Shown: one piece after another, positions 11,854-23,120 of the stretch
How positions within the stretch are numbered: the first letter of the stretch is position 1
How the letters are laid out: each line of letters opens with the position of its first letter
Origin: Diadema setosum
Taxonomy: Eukaryota; Echinodermata; Echinoidea; Diadematoida; Diadematidae
Assembly: GCA_033980235.1 (NCBI GenBank)
Contig: CM067065.1
Location: forward strand, 6,093,328-6,157,327
DNA: 64,000 nt
Direction of reading: 5' to 3'
Translations under genes and position numbers: made by a program
Notes under the pieces: generated by a model
The model's input: only the letters and a program-made list of their open reading frames with translations
Database searches by the model: none
Told to the model about the DNA's origin: nothing

Positions 11854-12066
11854 ATTGACAGAAATAACGTGTGCGGTAGGACACTAGCTCTTCTGTGGAT
11901 AATGAGATTGTCTATTCAGCTTGATGATAAATAACGTTATTTGATGAAAATAAAAGTTTTGATGTCAGTTGTGCTGTGAAATAAGACAAATAATGGCAAA
12001 ATGTACAGCGATAACGAGGAAGTGAATTACTTGTGCATTACTATACATATATGTATATATATATAT
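11854..12066. other. AT-rich spacer
   Basis: No feature was recognised; it ends in a TA-rich tract at the left border of the next element. Confidence 0.4.
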
Positions 12067-12310
12067 GAAGAGTTTGTTTGCAAAAACCGATAAGTCCATT
12101 TTTGAAGATTTTGAAGTACGGTCTCTGTCATAGAGTACAAAATAATACCTTTTAAATGATATATTGGTCACGACATATAAAGGTACATTTTTGAAGTTAT
12201 GGTCAAAAGAAGCACAAATTTTCTTATTATTCTCTTTATTTTTCTTGACCTTTAATCGCAAATATCTCCATTTGGCAAATATGGACTTATCGGTTTTTGC
12301 AAACAAACTC

Positions 12311-12313
<3 letters not shown>
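12067..12313. mobile_element. Complete 247-bp GAAGAGTTTG MITE
   Basis: The terminal inverted repeats are perfect over at least 33 bp, beginning GAAGAGTTTGTTTGCAAAAA and continuing through CCGATAAGTCCAT. The element sits inside a (TA)n microsatellite, which fits a TA-containing target. A second full copy lies at 52212-52461 and a truncated one at 1559-1709. No ORF. Confidence 0.8.

Positions 12314-12346
<33 letters not shown>
12314..12346. repeat. (TA)n microsatellite
   Basis: About 16 TA units, continuing the tract seen left of the adjacent MITE. Confidence 0.9.
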
Positions 12347-12899
12347 TACTGTGAATACAAACATATTATATACAAGTTGGAATTATGACGAATAACATTT
12401 TTAGTATTAATATCCACCGTGGGGTTTTAAAGACCTAATAAAATGGTTTAGGCATTTTTTTCTCAATGATGTAATAATATTAAATGTTAAATTCTAAGTA
12501 ATTCTATGGTTGTGCGGGTTTTTTTTACTGTTCTGAATTTTGTTCTATATTTGTTAACATAATGGATACAATTTCCTCGGTTTTGGAAAACTTGCTATAC
12601 TTTCACCGCATGCGGCGCACTATCACTTCTAAATTGTGATGACGTCTAAGAACGGAGTCGTTAATCACGACCAGTCTAGCCGTAGCCAGCGAGCTGGCAA
12701 GGCTATGCTAGCGCAGCGCAGCGACAGCCGGCGCGCGGCCGGCGGCTGCACTGGCTAGCGCTGGCGGGGGAGCGAGCTAGCGAGCGCATAGCAGGTGCTG
12801 CGCTGCACTATTGTCATTGGCTAAGCCTTTAGACAAAAGAATATTTAATGAACTGTATCGGATTTAATACTGCCAATAATACAGATTACAACTGTGGTA
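12347..12899. other. Non-coding stretch with a GC-rich palindromic core
   Basis: 12690-12800 is an island of GC in AT-rich DNA with overlapping inverted words (CGGCGCGCGGCCG, GCTAGCGC, GCGAGC). It could be a decayed transposon end or the edge of the repeat complex that follows. No ORF. Confidence 0.4.
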
Positions 12900-12949
12900 C
12901 GCTTGGATATCCATTATTTTCGGCGAACTCGTGAAATAGGCCCAACCAC

Positions 12950-13376
12950 TGCGTGTCTGTACTATTCAAGTAATACTACGGCGACTCGCCTGTTTCAGCC
13001 CCACCGTGTGGCGTTCATCTCGGTAGGTAAGCACGGCGGTGGGGCTGCCTTCCACAGTGAATACTCGTGAATGCGGCGAAATGACTTCATAATATGGCCC
13101 TCGGCTCGACTAATTTAACGGCCAATTTAACCATAAATACAACCCTACCTAACCCTAAACCCTAGGAGGACCTACCCTTGCTTCCTATAAACGCGCGGGT
13201 ACGGTGCACGCGTGACTGCGGTGGGGCCTGTTTCACGATAGCCCCACCACCACTGCGTGTCTGTACTAATACTACGGCGACTCGCCTGCTTTATAGGCCT
13301 AGACCTACTCGTGAATCCAGCCCCACCGTGGCATTCATCGGTAGATAAGCACGGCGTTTGGGCTTCCTTCCACAGT
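12950..13376. repeat. Imperfect duplication of a CCCCACCG-containing block
   Basis: 12953-13060 and 13250-13376 share the order CACTGCGTGTCTGTACT, CTACGGCGACTCGCCTG, CAGCCCCACCGTG, CATTCAT, CGGTAG, TAAGCACGGCG and CTTCCTTCCACAGT, with small gaps. The second copy runs into the 0.89-kb tandem duplication. Confidence 0.6.
13141..13166. repeat. Short interstitial telomere-like tract
   Basis: Three CCCTA(A) units in about 26 bases match the C-strand of the animal telomere repeat TTAGGG, with one irregular unit. It may be chance or a scar of end joining. Confidence 0.35.
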
Positions 13377-14230
13377 ATGATTTTTAGCATAAAACAAAAA
13401 CTACTCGACCAAAATTGACGATCATTCTTGGTATCGTTTTTCTTAGAAAATGACGCATCTAAATTACTGATCATACTGCAGAAACTGACTATGGGAAACT
13501 GGTTAGGCTTTTTTTTTTTTTTTTTTTTTTTTAGCCATGACCCACCCTGTAACAACATATCCCCTAACTGCGACAGCCGCCACACGCAGTGTATACGTGT
13601 TTTTTTTAGCCACGACCCACCCTGTAACAACATCCCCTAACTGCGACAGCCGCCACACGTATACACTGCGTGTGGCGGCTGCGCCGTGCTCCCATTCATA
13701 TCTTCATGTTGAACAAACGGGTGCCTTTGCGGCGCTATATTTCCTTAATTTTTCAACAGAAACTACTAGGAATACTTACATGGGTCGATGAAACCTAAAT
13801 GACTATCATCGGTGACTGTTTAATGCATTTCTTTGCTTGTGATGCACAAAATGATGTCTTATAAGCAGCTCACCGATATTCACAGAATTCACAATCACTT
13901 GCACTTAGCGCACAGAATACTTGAACGAACAGAAACTGCGGGGAAGCCGCCAGGACCGCGCCTGGCGGCGCGGTCTCCGGGGCTACATATCCCCCTAACC
14001 GTTAGGCGTTAGAGTGTAGCCTCTGTACTACTACCAAAGATTCTGCTATTACTACTTACTAGTCTACTAGACCTAGTGCCGTAGTGGTAATAGTACACTA
14101 TTAGTAGTAGTACTAGTAGACTACTACTACTAGTAGACTATTATAACTACTAGTAGACTGCTACTAGATCTACTACTAGACTACTACTGGTAGTTTAACT
14201 AGAGCGAGCTAGAAAATTTTGACATTTTAC
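13345..14230. repeat. 0.89-kb tandem duplication, copy 1
   Basis: This copy is almost identical to 14231-15119 (offset 886). The few differences are the poly-T length near 13509 and 2-3 base changes. It contains a T tract, a direct repeat of CGACCCACCCTGTAACAACAT, a 12-bp-stem hairpin (AGCCGCCACACG with CGTGTGGCGGCT, 13649-13680), a CGCCAGGACCGCGCCTGGCG hairpin and a CTAGTAGTACTAGTAG-rich tail. No gene. Confidence 0.9.
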
Positions 14231-14393
14231 ATAAGCACGGCGTTTGGGCTTCCTTCCACAGTATGATTTTTAGCATAAAACAAAAACTACTCGACCAAAA
14301 TTGACGATCATTCTTGGTATCGTTTTTCTTAGAAAATGACGCATCTAAATTACTGATCATACTGCAGAAACTGACTATGGGAAACTGGTTAGG

Positions 14394-14425
<32 letters not shown>

Positions 14426-15119
14426 CCATGACCCACCCTGTAACAACATATCCCCTAACTGCGACAGCCGCCACACGCAGTGTATACGTGTTTTTTTTAG
14501 CCACGACCCACCCTGTAACAACATATCCCCTAACTGCGACAGCCGCCACACGTATACACTGCGTGTGGCGGCTGCGCCGTGCTCCCATTTCTTCATGTTG
14601 AACAAACGGGTGCCTTTGCGGCGCTATATTTCCTTAATTTTTCAACAGAAACTACTAGGAATACTTACATGGGTCGATGAAACCTAAATGACTATCATCG
14701 GTGACTGTTTAATGCATTTCTTTGCTTGTGATGCACAAAATGATGTCTTATAAGCAGCTCACCGATATTCACAGAATTCACAATCACTTGCACTTAGCGC
14801 ACAGAATACTTGAACGAACAGAAACTGCGGGGAAGCCGCCAGGACCGCGCCTGGCGGCGCGGTCTCCGGGGCTACATATCCCCCTAACCGTTAGGCGTTA
14901 GAGTGTAGCCTCTGTACTACTACCAAAGATTCTGCTATTACTACTTACTAGTCTACTAGACCTAGTGCCGTAGTGGTAATAGTACACTATTAGTAGTAGT
15001 ACTAGTAGACTACTACTACTAGTAGACTATTATAACTACTAGTAGACTGCTACTAGATCTACTACTAGACTACTACTGGTAGTTTAACTAGAGCGAGCTA
15101 GAAAATTTTGACATTTTAC
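14231..15119. repeat. 0.89-kb tandem duplication, copy 2
   Basis: Head-to-tail copy of 13345-14230. The junction at 14230/14231 reads GACATTTTAC|ATAAGC. After 15119 the same GACATTTTACA motif leads into the satellite, so this motif marks both duplication borders and the satellite monomer border. Confidence 0.9.
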
Positions 15120-16165
15120 AGTCCCAAAACTGCCGTTTGTAGCTATATTTTTCGCTTTGGAAATTACGGGGGGCGCACCGGGCGAAACTGCTGGCAATTA
15201 CTGGCAGCAACATCAGGAGAATGGAATAATGATTAAATGCGAGCGAGCGAAAGAGAGCGAGCTAGAAAATTTTGACATTAGATAATTTTACAGTCCCAAA
15301 ACTGCCGTTTGTAGCTATATTTTTCGCTTGGAAATTACGGGGGGGGGGGGGGGGGGGCGCACCGGGCGAAAACTGCTGGCAATTACTGGCAGCAACATCA
15401 GGAGAATGGAATAATGATTAAATGCGAGCGAGCGAAGAGAGCGAGGTAGGAAATTTTGACATTTTACAGTCCCAAAACTGCCGTTTGTATAGCTATATTT
15501 TTCGCTTTGGAAATTACGGGGGGCGCACCGGGCGAAAACTGCTGGCAATTACTGGTAGCAACATCAGGAAAATGGAATAATGATTAAATGTGAGCGAGCG
15601 AAGAGAGCGAGCTTGAAAATTTTGACATTTTACAGTCCCAAAACTGCCGTTTGTAGCTATAGTTTTCGCTTTGGAAATTAAGGGGGCGCATCGGGCGAAA
15701 ACTGCTGGCAATTACTGGCAGCAACATCAGGAGAATGGAATAATGATTAAATGCGAGCGAGCGAAGAGATCGAGCTTGAAAATTTTGACATTTTACAATC
15801 CCCAAACTGCCGTTTGTAGCTATATTTTTCGCTATGGAAATTAAGGGGGCGCATCGGGCGAAAACTGCTGGCAATTACTGGCAGCAACCTCAGGAAAATG
15901 GAATAATGATTAAATGCGAGCGAGCGAAGCGAGCGAGTTTGAAAATTTTGACATTTTACAGTCCCAAAACTGCCGTTTGTAGATAAATTTTTCGCTTTGG
16001 AAATTAAAGGGGGCGCACTGGGCGCAACTGCTGTCAGTCACTATCAGCAACATCAGGAGAATGGCATAGCGGTTAAATGCGAGCGAGCGGAGCGAGCGAG
16101 CTTGAAAATTTTGACATTTTACACTCCAAAAACTGCCGTTTGTAGCTATATTTTTCGCTTTTGTT
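15120..16165. repeat. Satellite array, 163-176 bp monomer, six to seven copies
   Basis: Monomers start at GTCCCAAAACTGCCGTTTGT-like sequence at 15121, 15293, 15469, 15635, 15798, 15961 and about 16124 (last partial). Each unit includes AGCTATATTTTTCGCTTTGG, a G run, CTGCTGGCAATTACTGGCAG, then GCGAGCGAGCGAAG and GAAAATTTTGACATTTTACA. Spacing tightens from 172-176 to 163. Minus-strand ORFs that begin MPAVFARCAP are artefacts of the monomer. Confidence 0.9.
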
Positions 16166-16795
16166 CGTCCCACTTTATCGGGGAACCATCCCCTCCCCCC
16201 TCATCGACGCCTCTGCATATGAGGGTGCTTTTGTTAAGTGAAAGATCTGCTGCACACTCTTTGATAAATTAGGGAAATATACGTCAATGTCAAAATTGTA
16301 CAAAGTTTATCGAAAGGGATCCTGTATAGCGGAGATTTTGCATGTTTATGATTGCAATACAACGATTTGGTGCAGAGTTCTGGCGATTTTTCGACAATAT
16401 TTTCCATTAAGAAAGTTCGAGAGTTGTCCTCATCTCGGGATATGGGGGATAAATTATTTGTCTGCCTAAACACTTCCGCAGGGGCGGGGCAAATGCCCCT
16501 TTGCCCCCCCCCCCCCATAGATTCGACGCCCCTGATCCTCCCTGGGTATGCCCATAGATGTATTCTGACTGAGTCATTTAGTCACTGTCGTTTCTCAGGA
16601 ATGATTCAGGAAATGGAGGGGGTTCAATTATGGCGATAGAGTTTTTGTTATTGTTTGTTTGTTTGTTTTCGTACATATTTTGCAGATGGTCCCCAGTTAC
16701 TCGCGTCATAGCATGTTTAGGCCTACATGTAGGCCTATAATATTGACGTTGTCAACGTCTGAGCCATACCTTACAGTGTATGTCAATGTTACTTT
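16166..16795. other. Non-coding stretch with short GC-rich element ends
   Basis: 16482-16533 starts CAGGGGCG and ends CGCCCCTG with a C run inside, like a tiny hAT-type remnant. A related CGACGCCTCTG end lies near 16206. (GTTT)n occurs at about 16645-16670. No exon was supported. Confidence 0.4.
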
Positions 16796-16826
16796 CTTCG
16801 CGAGCGAGCGAAGCGAGCGAGCGCTT
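16796..16826. repeat. GCGAGCGAAGCGAGCG fragment shared with the satellite
   Basis: The same GCGAGCGAGCGAAGCGAGCG word found in every satellite monomer occurs here alone, 640 bp beyond the array. It is probably part of a dispersed repeat that also seeded the satellite. Confidence 0.6.
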
Positions 16827-17404
16827 AAGAAATGTATACATTTTCCTACAAGATAGAATACTGTTCAGCTCTGTTACCTGTTTGAAGGCCGGCGTACAAA
16901 CGTCATGCAATATGCCAAAATTGATACAATCACATTTCTGCTTCCTCCATTTTTTCCCCTCAAAATTCAGGGGGGGATGATTGTACAGGCCATCCCCCCT
17001 CCTCCATTTCAGGGGGGGATATATCCCCCCCATCCCCCCCCCCCCGGGATTTACGCCCATGGTGCTTATACGTCATCAATCGGTTCAGGGGTGTTGGTCA
17101 CGTGACTATCTTTTTCGCAAAAGCTGCAACGGGGTCCTCCAAAAATGTGATATTTGGGGGAGTTTCTAGAAGCGATAAAAACCGGAACGACACTGACAAC
17201 ATATTTACATTGATAATAATGACATATATTTTACATTTCTTTTGCATATTAAAAATTTTTGGAAGCATTTTATTAGGTCTTTAATACTGAGTGTACGCCC
17301 CTATTGCTAATTACACAAGTTGAGCGCAAAAAAGTTCACGTTTCCAGTAACCCCCCCCCCCAAAAAAAAAAAATGGCTACATAGATCTTCAAATAAGATC
17401 GTAG
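16827..17404. other. Non-coding stretch with G/C runs
   Basis: Alternating runs of G and C (16970-17045) and a C11-A12 composite run (17351-17373). The overlapping ORFs are proline/glycine readings of these runs. Confidence 0.45.
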
Positions 17405-17812
17405 AAATTGCATTGAATTGAAATGGTTTATTAATATCAACATCGCCGCAGCCAAAGGCAGAATTGTTATGGTTTACAGCAAATTATATAAAAGAATACA
17501 TCAAGATAGCTCAAAAGAGGAATACATGTACAAAAAGATGAACTATACACATAAATATCCATAACAAAGTCAAATGAAGTGTACGACTTATTCTATGAAA
17601 TATAAAATATTACACTTGAAAAAGAAAGCGCGAAATTAATAATTCACAATATCATGATATACATTTCAGATTACAAAAGAAATGTCATTTTGTTTTTTAT
17701 CTTACTTCCCATTTGTCTCTCTCTCTCTTTCTCCCTCACTCCCTCCCTATCCCCAGCTCTTTCCTAGGTATGTTTCACTGTGTCTATATTTCCCTCCTTT
17801 TCTCCCTCTCTT
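17405..17812 (-). mobile_element. Probable 3' end of the split CR1/L2-like LINE
   Basis: On minus this ends with TTAATAAACCATTTCAATTC and further ATTCAAT-like units, a 3' end typical of invertebrate CR1-group LINEs and including an AATAAA signal. The CT-rich DNA at 17716-17812 (GA-rich on minus) resembles the CT-rich sequence just right of 22444. The simplest reading is that one LINE 3' UTR was interrupted by the 17813-22444 element. Confidence 0.45.
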
Positions 17813-18547
17813 AGTCCAGTCAAAATATGAAATGACCCCCAACTAATTGCAACAGAAACGATTCCACTTGCATTTGACCTGGAAGGGCAACTAAAATAAC
17901 ATATTAAAAGTTCCCTAAAATTCGAGTGGTGGATCAGTGTCTAATTTGCATAAATTCAAAATGGCCGCCATACAACCTACTTATGCCTATATCTCGGGAT
18001 ATATAACCCACAGAAAGTAAATTCCGGTGTCTAAACCTATGTTTCTTAGGTCAAAGAATACAATTATGTTATCTGTAGCAACTTTCAAGCATCTCTTTAT
18101 ATAGTTTTTGCATATATTTGCATATAATTACATGCAAAATGGCCGCCATATTGCCTGTGCAAGCCCGTATCTTCGTATACCAATAATGTAGTACACTCAG
18201 GAATAAGTCACTATATATCTGGACATAAAACCCGCAGAAAAAAGATTCTGGTTTCTAAACCTATGTTTTTTAGGTCGGGGAATAGAATTATGATATAAGC
18301 AGTAAATTTCAAACTTCTCTCTATACATTTTTTTTTTGCATATATTTGCATTCAATTTAATGCACAATGGCCGCCATAATGCCACTACAGGCTTATATTT
18401 CTATCTGTAAAAGGTACCTAGTGATGGTGTCTGTGGTCTTAATTTTACTGCTGAAAATCACTGATGTGGAATACGTCCCACTCAGGAATAATTACCTACA
18501 TTTCACTAAAAGTTTGCATATGTTTATACATAAATCTATTCAAATTA
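17813..18547. repeat. Left arm of the long inverted repeat, three sub-repeats
   Basis: The arm is itself made of three diverged units of about 180-230 bp, each opening with the palindromic word ATGGCCGCCAT (17961, 18139, 18367). The first two end in TTTGCATATATTTGCAT (octamer-like ATTTGCAT), shortly before the next unit. The right arm has the matching words at about 22276, 22097 and 21902. Confidence 0.75.
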
Positions 18548-19659
18548 CTACCGTGAATATATGATTTCAGAAATACGAATATGAGCTGCAGAACGTTAAT
18601 TGTACTGTAATGTCTACATCCAAGATTTCAAGGGAAAATTATTATGATACCATTCACAACCTTGATGATTATCCTTACACCTAGTGCTTATATTCCTGCA
18701 TTGATTAAAAGTATTGTATTACATTGTACTCAAATTTTCTTGACATAAAGCCACAGAACAGAAAACAACTGTAAGTAGCATCGAATAGAACATATCTTTA
18801 TTTAACTGTAATCTCAACTTAGCTTCCAAAGTTTGCTCAATAGGTACACAAATATTAAAGTCTCAAATTATGTAGTAGGAATCGTTAAAATATTTCATGT
18901 ATATTCAATGTATTATTATTTATATTTAGTAATTTGCCCTCATGTTTACTGCTTATAATTGTGTCTATGTTGCAATTCATTATTCATTGTTTCTTTTTTT
19001 TTGTGTGCCAAAGTAGGAGGAGGGGGGGGGGGCATGTCATCAAGTTCATGATTATCAATAAGCTACTCTACAAAAGTTTCATGAGTTTGGACATATCTCA
19101 TATAGCTTTCAAAGTGTGCAATGATTTGCATCCATGTTTAGTCGATACTAGTATTGTGCCTTTTGTTGCAAAATTTTTGGTAAAGGATAAATGTTTATCA
19201 ATGTGCAACATATGACCGTGATAATTTGTATGGAAGTGGATTTTGTCATATTTCTGCGCGGTTTCACCCAGTGACTTACTGAAAATGTAAAACATTGTGA
19301 TTTACAGTCAGATACAAAAAAAAAGAAAAAAAAAAGGAAATGCCTTAACATTTCTATTACTAGTACTCTGGATTCATCAGTCCATCAATACAAACAGCAT
19401 CCTTCTCATCGGCTTCAAGCTCGTAACACTTTTAAATTCTTATAAGTCTTACTTTTACCATTTTCGCGTTGTATCTACAGCCTTATTAAAAGAAATGTTT
19501 CCTATTGCATTGAGGCTTCGCACTAATAGCATTTTCATCAACACACAGGGTTTTTTCGGAAATGCGAGAAGCATGAAGATTGAATTCAATTTGCTGGCAA
19601 AAAAGCAGTCTTAAGTCAGATTAAAAAAAAACCAAAACAAATACATAACATCATTTCCT

Positions 19660-20310
19660 GTTCCTGTTCCAAAAGGTCCCTTCCCTCCACTTCAGCAGCA
19701 GCTTTTCTTCATGTTAAACAGTGGAAGGGAAATGACATACAATTATTGGAATTGGGACGATTTGAGGAAGATGTTGAATCAAAAATATGTTCTGATCACT
19801 ACAGACAAAGGTGCAGCTATCAAGGAACTCCTGAAGGAAGTCTGATGCAATTGCAAGACAGGCTTTTAGCGACTGGCAGTGTATAGTTACAGGGCAAACA
19901 GATTTGACTGCACACAACCCATACCAGTGGCAGATGTGGGCCATTATATATCAGACACTTGTAATGTTGTATTTCTTAAATATGTGAGGAGTCAGATGAT
20001 GCTGTTCTAATTGGTGACTACGAAATAAGAAGCATTCCCAAAAGACATCAACACAGTTTACAACAAACGTGAGACTCACCACGCTTCAGTATGAAATGGA
20101 GCCGAGATCCTGTTTGCTTTAAATTAATCAACTGCAATTTCACACTATCCTAGTCCAGAATTTGTGGTAAACGCATAGAACACTGTGAGTGTAAGCGAGT
20201 TTTGTGTGCTTGTTTTATACTTTTATCATTGATCTATATTTTCAGAGATCACATTACATACCTTGAGTATCTGTATTATCACAAGGTAGAAAATGAAAAC
20301 GATGCACTGG
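19660..20310 (+). pseudogene. Coding-like remnants inside the long-TIR element
   Basis: Two adjacent frames read well but are offset. The first (about 19679-19846) gives FMLNSGREMTYNYWNWDD and then LITTDKGAAIKELLKEV before a stop. The second (about 19840-19985) continues as SDAIARQAFSDWQC and NPYQWQMWAIIYQTL. A third piece near 20259-20327 reads YLEYLYYHKVENENDA. A single frameshift would join the first two. I do not recognise the protein. It may be the decayed gene of the element or captured sequence. Confidence 0.3.
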
Positions 20311-20642
20311 AAACGAAAGAAAGTTTTCTTGAAATCAAGTGACTTTGATTCATTAGATTTTAAACTCATCTTAGCCAAAGGTTCAAGACAGAAAAAAAAA
20401 AAGAAGGTTCAAGCTAATATTGCAAATAGTCATCATATATCTTCTGCCGTCCGGTCGTCAGTCATGCATACATTTTCAAAAACCATTTTCAGATTCTCTT
20501 TAAAAAACCCATGTAATGACAGATTTTCAACAAACTAGGCAAGTAGCATCCCAAGGATGATAGACTTTCAAATAGACACGATGTCCAAAAGGTCCCAGAA
20601 CCCCGAAATTGAGGAATCTATCATTAAAAAAAAAATCCCCCT

Positions 20643-20661
20643 CACACACACACACACACAC

Positions 20662-20692
<31 letters not shown>
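20643..20692. repeat. (CA)n microsatellite
   Basis: About 24 CA units with two interruptions. Confidence 0.95.
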
Positions 20693-20837
20693 AAGTAGAA
20701 CCAGGCGTAACAGAGCTAGGTATAATGTACAAGGTTGAATATCTTGGAGACTGCTTATAGTTTTAAGTTTACTTTCGCAATTTTATCTTCTTTTCGAAAT
20801 ATTACACATTATATATAGGCCTATATATCATATATCT

Positions 20838-20853
20838 ATCTATCTATATATAT

Positions 20854-20894
<41 letters not shown>
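20838..20894. repeat. (TA)n microsatellite
   Basis: About 25 TA units with a TACATG interruption. Confidence 0.9.
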
Positions 20895-20898
<4 letters not shown>

Positions 20899-21429
20899 AC
20901 TTGTAATCCGTGTGTTGGTACCAGTACAGAAAAAATGACGAAGTAGAGTGGTAATGCATTTCAGTCCAACAGTGCTATTTAGCCAGACCAAATTTTCGAC
21001 GATATGATATAATATACTATATTATGTGTGGGCACTATGTCCCCCTCTGAATTTAGAGTTGCTGCTTTTATAAACCTAGAAGAGCATTGAGTAAATACAT
21101 CAGTGAGTGTATAAGCATACTTTCAATATACTCATACTTGGGGCTAGTGCCAAATAGAAACCAATTTTCACACGTTCATCTTCACAAAAAGTGTGTTATA
21201 TTTGTTACCAAACTTGGCTGGTAGAATATTGGTAAAATGGGTACCATCTACCCCCCCCCCCCCCCCCCCCAGACCACAGGATGCCCAAAGGCACCTTAAA
21301 TCTGATCTAGGTGCGGCAGCCTTGGGGCTGGGACCAAATTATTGGGGACCAATTTTGATTTTTGATGCTCTTATAGCCAGTCTTTTTGAAAACACATGGT
21401 CAAATTTTCAACAAACTTAGTATTGTAGG

Positions 21430-21640
21430 TGCATTTATCGCCAGTGTCATGTATGAACATCATGCCTCCCTGGGCCCTGGAGGTCCCTAAAGGCTTCCAG
21501 ATATAGCCCTAGAGGTTCCCAAAGTCTTCCAATTTCCTCTCTCCCAAGTAATAGTATGTAAGAATGCATGGAAGGTGAACTTGAGATACTCGGGTGAGGG
21601 CTGGACCCCTGGGTCCTTTATTCAGAAAGTGAGTGAGTGA
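21430..21640. repeat. Dispersed repeat, also near 29730-29900
   Basis: GTA-GTAAGAATGCATGG...GATACTCGGGTGAGGG...GACCCCTG here parallels GTA-ACAAGAATGCGTGG...GGTACTCACGGGAGAG...GACCCCTG at about 29822-29880. Function and family are unknown. Confidence 0.45.
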
Positions 21641-21728
21641 CATGGTACCCTGATATGGCAAGAACATTCTCTAAACAAATGTCCAAACTCATGAAACTTT
21701 TGTAGAGTAGCTTATGGATATAAGGTAC

Positions 21729-22444
21729 TCTTAATTTGAATAGATTTATGTATAGATACATGCAAATGTTTAGTGAAATACAGGTAATTATTCCTGACTG
21801 GAACGTATTCTACATCAGTGATTCTCAGCAGTGCAATTAATACCACAGACACCATCACAGGGTACTTTTTACAGATAGAGATATAAGCCTGTAGAGGCAT
21901 TATGGTGGCCATTTTGCATTTAAATAAATGCAAATATATGCAAAAAAAAATGTATAAAGGGAAGCTTGAAGGTTATTGTTTATATCATAATTCTATTCCC
22001 TGACATAAAAAAGAAAGAATAGGTTTAGACACCAGAATATATTTTATGTCCAGATATATAGGGACTTATTCCTGAGTGTACTACATTAATGGTAATATGG
22101 CGGCAATTTTGCATGTAAATTATATGCAAATATATGCAAAAACTATATAAAGCGATGCTTGAAAGTTGCTACAGATAACATAATTGTATTCCTTGACCTA
22201 AAAAACATAGGTTTAGACACCGGAATTTACTTTCTGTGGGTTGTATATCCCGAGATATAGGCATAAATAGGTTGTATGGCGGCCATTTTGAATTTATGCA
22301 AATTAGACACTGATCCACCACTCGAATTTTAGGGAACTTTTGATATGTTATTTTAATAGCTCTTCAGGGTCAAATGCAAGTGGAATCGTTTCTGTTGCAA
22401 TTAGTTGTGGGTTAACCCCCTTTTTGTCGTATTTTGACTGGACT
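21729..22444. repeat. Right arm of the long inverted repeat
   Basis: Reverse complement of 17813-18547 with scattered substitutions and small indels; ends in TATTTTGACTGGACT. Confidence 0.75.
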
Positions 22445-23120
22445 ATCTCCCTCCCTCTCTCTATAAATAACTCAATATTCATACTAAATTAAAATCATTC
22501 GATATCAGCCAATATGGTAATTCTTCTAATACTTACATATATATAACAATAAAAAATATTTTCTATATTATATACATTCTCACAAATATCTTATAACTTT
22601 GGGTACTTCAAAAGACACACAAGCCATTATCAAAATCAGTGACAAGGACCCGAAAGTGTGATATAATAAAAAAAAAACAGGGATACCACTATAAGGCCTA
22701 CTTGATGATGTCTTAACCCGTGTACATTATAATATCTATCAGTTACACAAAAAAACACAGTATACATAAACAAAAATGCAAGGTATTGACCTCTATTCTC
22801 CTTCAATATCCTATGATATCATCGAATTCATATAGGATACAACATATTCTTTTAAACAAACGCAAAATACAATCATACAAAACTGATAATCAAAATTCAC
22901 TGTAATTGTACTCATACAAAAGATTTGCCGTGATCAAAAGGAAGAACAAATAGGAGAAAGAAAAAAGAAAGAAAAGAAGGGGAAAAAAATAAGGAAAAAA
23001 TATATAAGATTAGACCATCATTGTATCCTGAATAATCTCAAATCACTTCATAAAGATTGATATTGTTGGTATGAGTAGCCCTCCTGTGAAATCCATAACA
23101 TAACATATACATGTATAATC
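22445..23120 (-). mobile_element. LINE 3' untranslated segment (right of the insertion)
   Basis: AT-rich DNA between the LINE stop codon (23121) and the long-TIR element. A poly-purine tract lies at 22940-23000 on plus. No gene. Confidence 0.45.

Larger units (their letters stand above)
17813..22444. mobile_element. 4.6-kb element with about 735-bp terminal inverted repeats
   Basis: The left end AGTCCAGTCAAAATA and right end TATTTTGACTGGACT begin inverted arms that align over about 735 bp (17813-18547 and 21729-22444), roughly 85-90 percent by eye. A further paired block (19061-19095 with about 21680-21716) shows the arms were longer and that the left arm has extra sequence. Long TIRs starting AG recall Polinton/Maverick or Foldback elements, but no DNA polymerase, integrase or packaging gene is seen and the interior is only about 3.2 kb. 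Target duplication is unclear because both flanks are CT-rich. It is best called an unassigned, probably non-autonomous element. Confidence 0.7.

Noticed and set aside
13141..13166. Former chromosome end
   Set aside because: Only about three CCCTA units; too short to distinguish from chance or repair scars.
15315..16173. A set of minus-strand ORFs beginning MPAVFARCAP
   Set aside because: They repeat with the 163-176 bp satellite monomer, cross poly-G runs and lack splice context; they are readings of the repeat.
17813..22444. Intact Polinton/Maverick element
   Set aside because: Ends start AG and the arms are long, but it is far shorter than the usual 15-20 kb, no polymerase B, integrase, ATPase or protease is visible, and a 6-bp target duplication cannot be shown.
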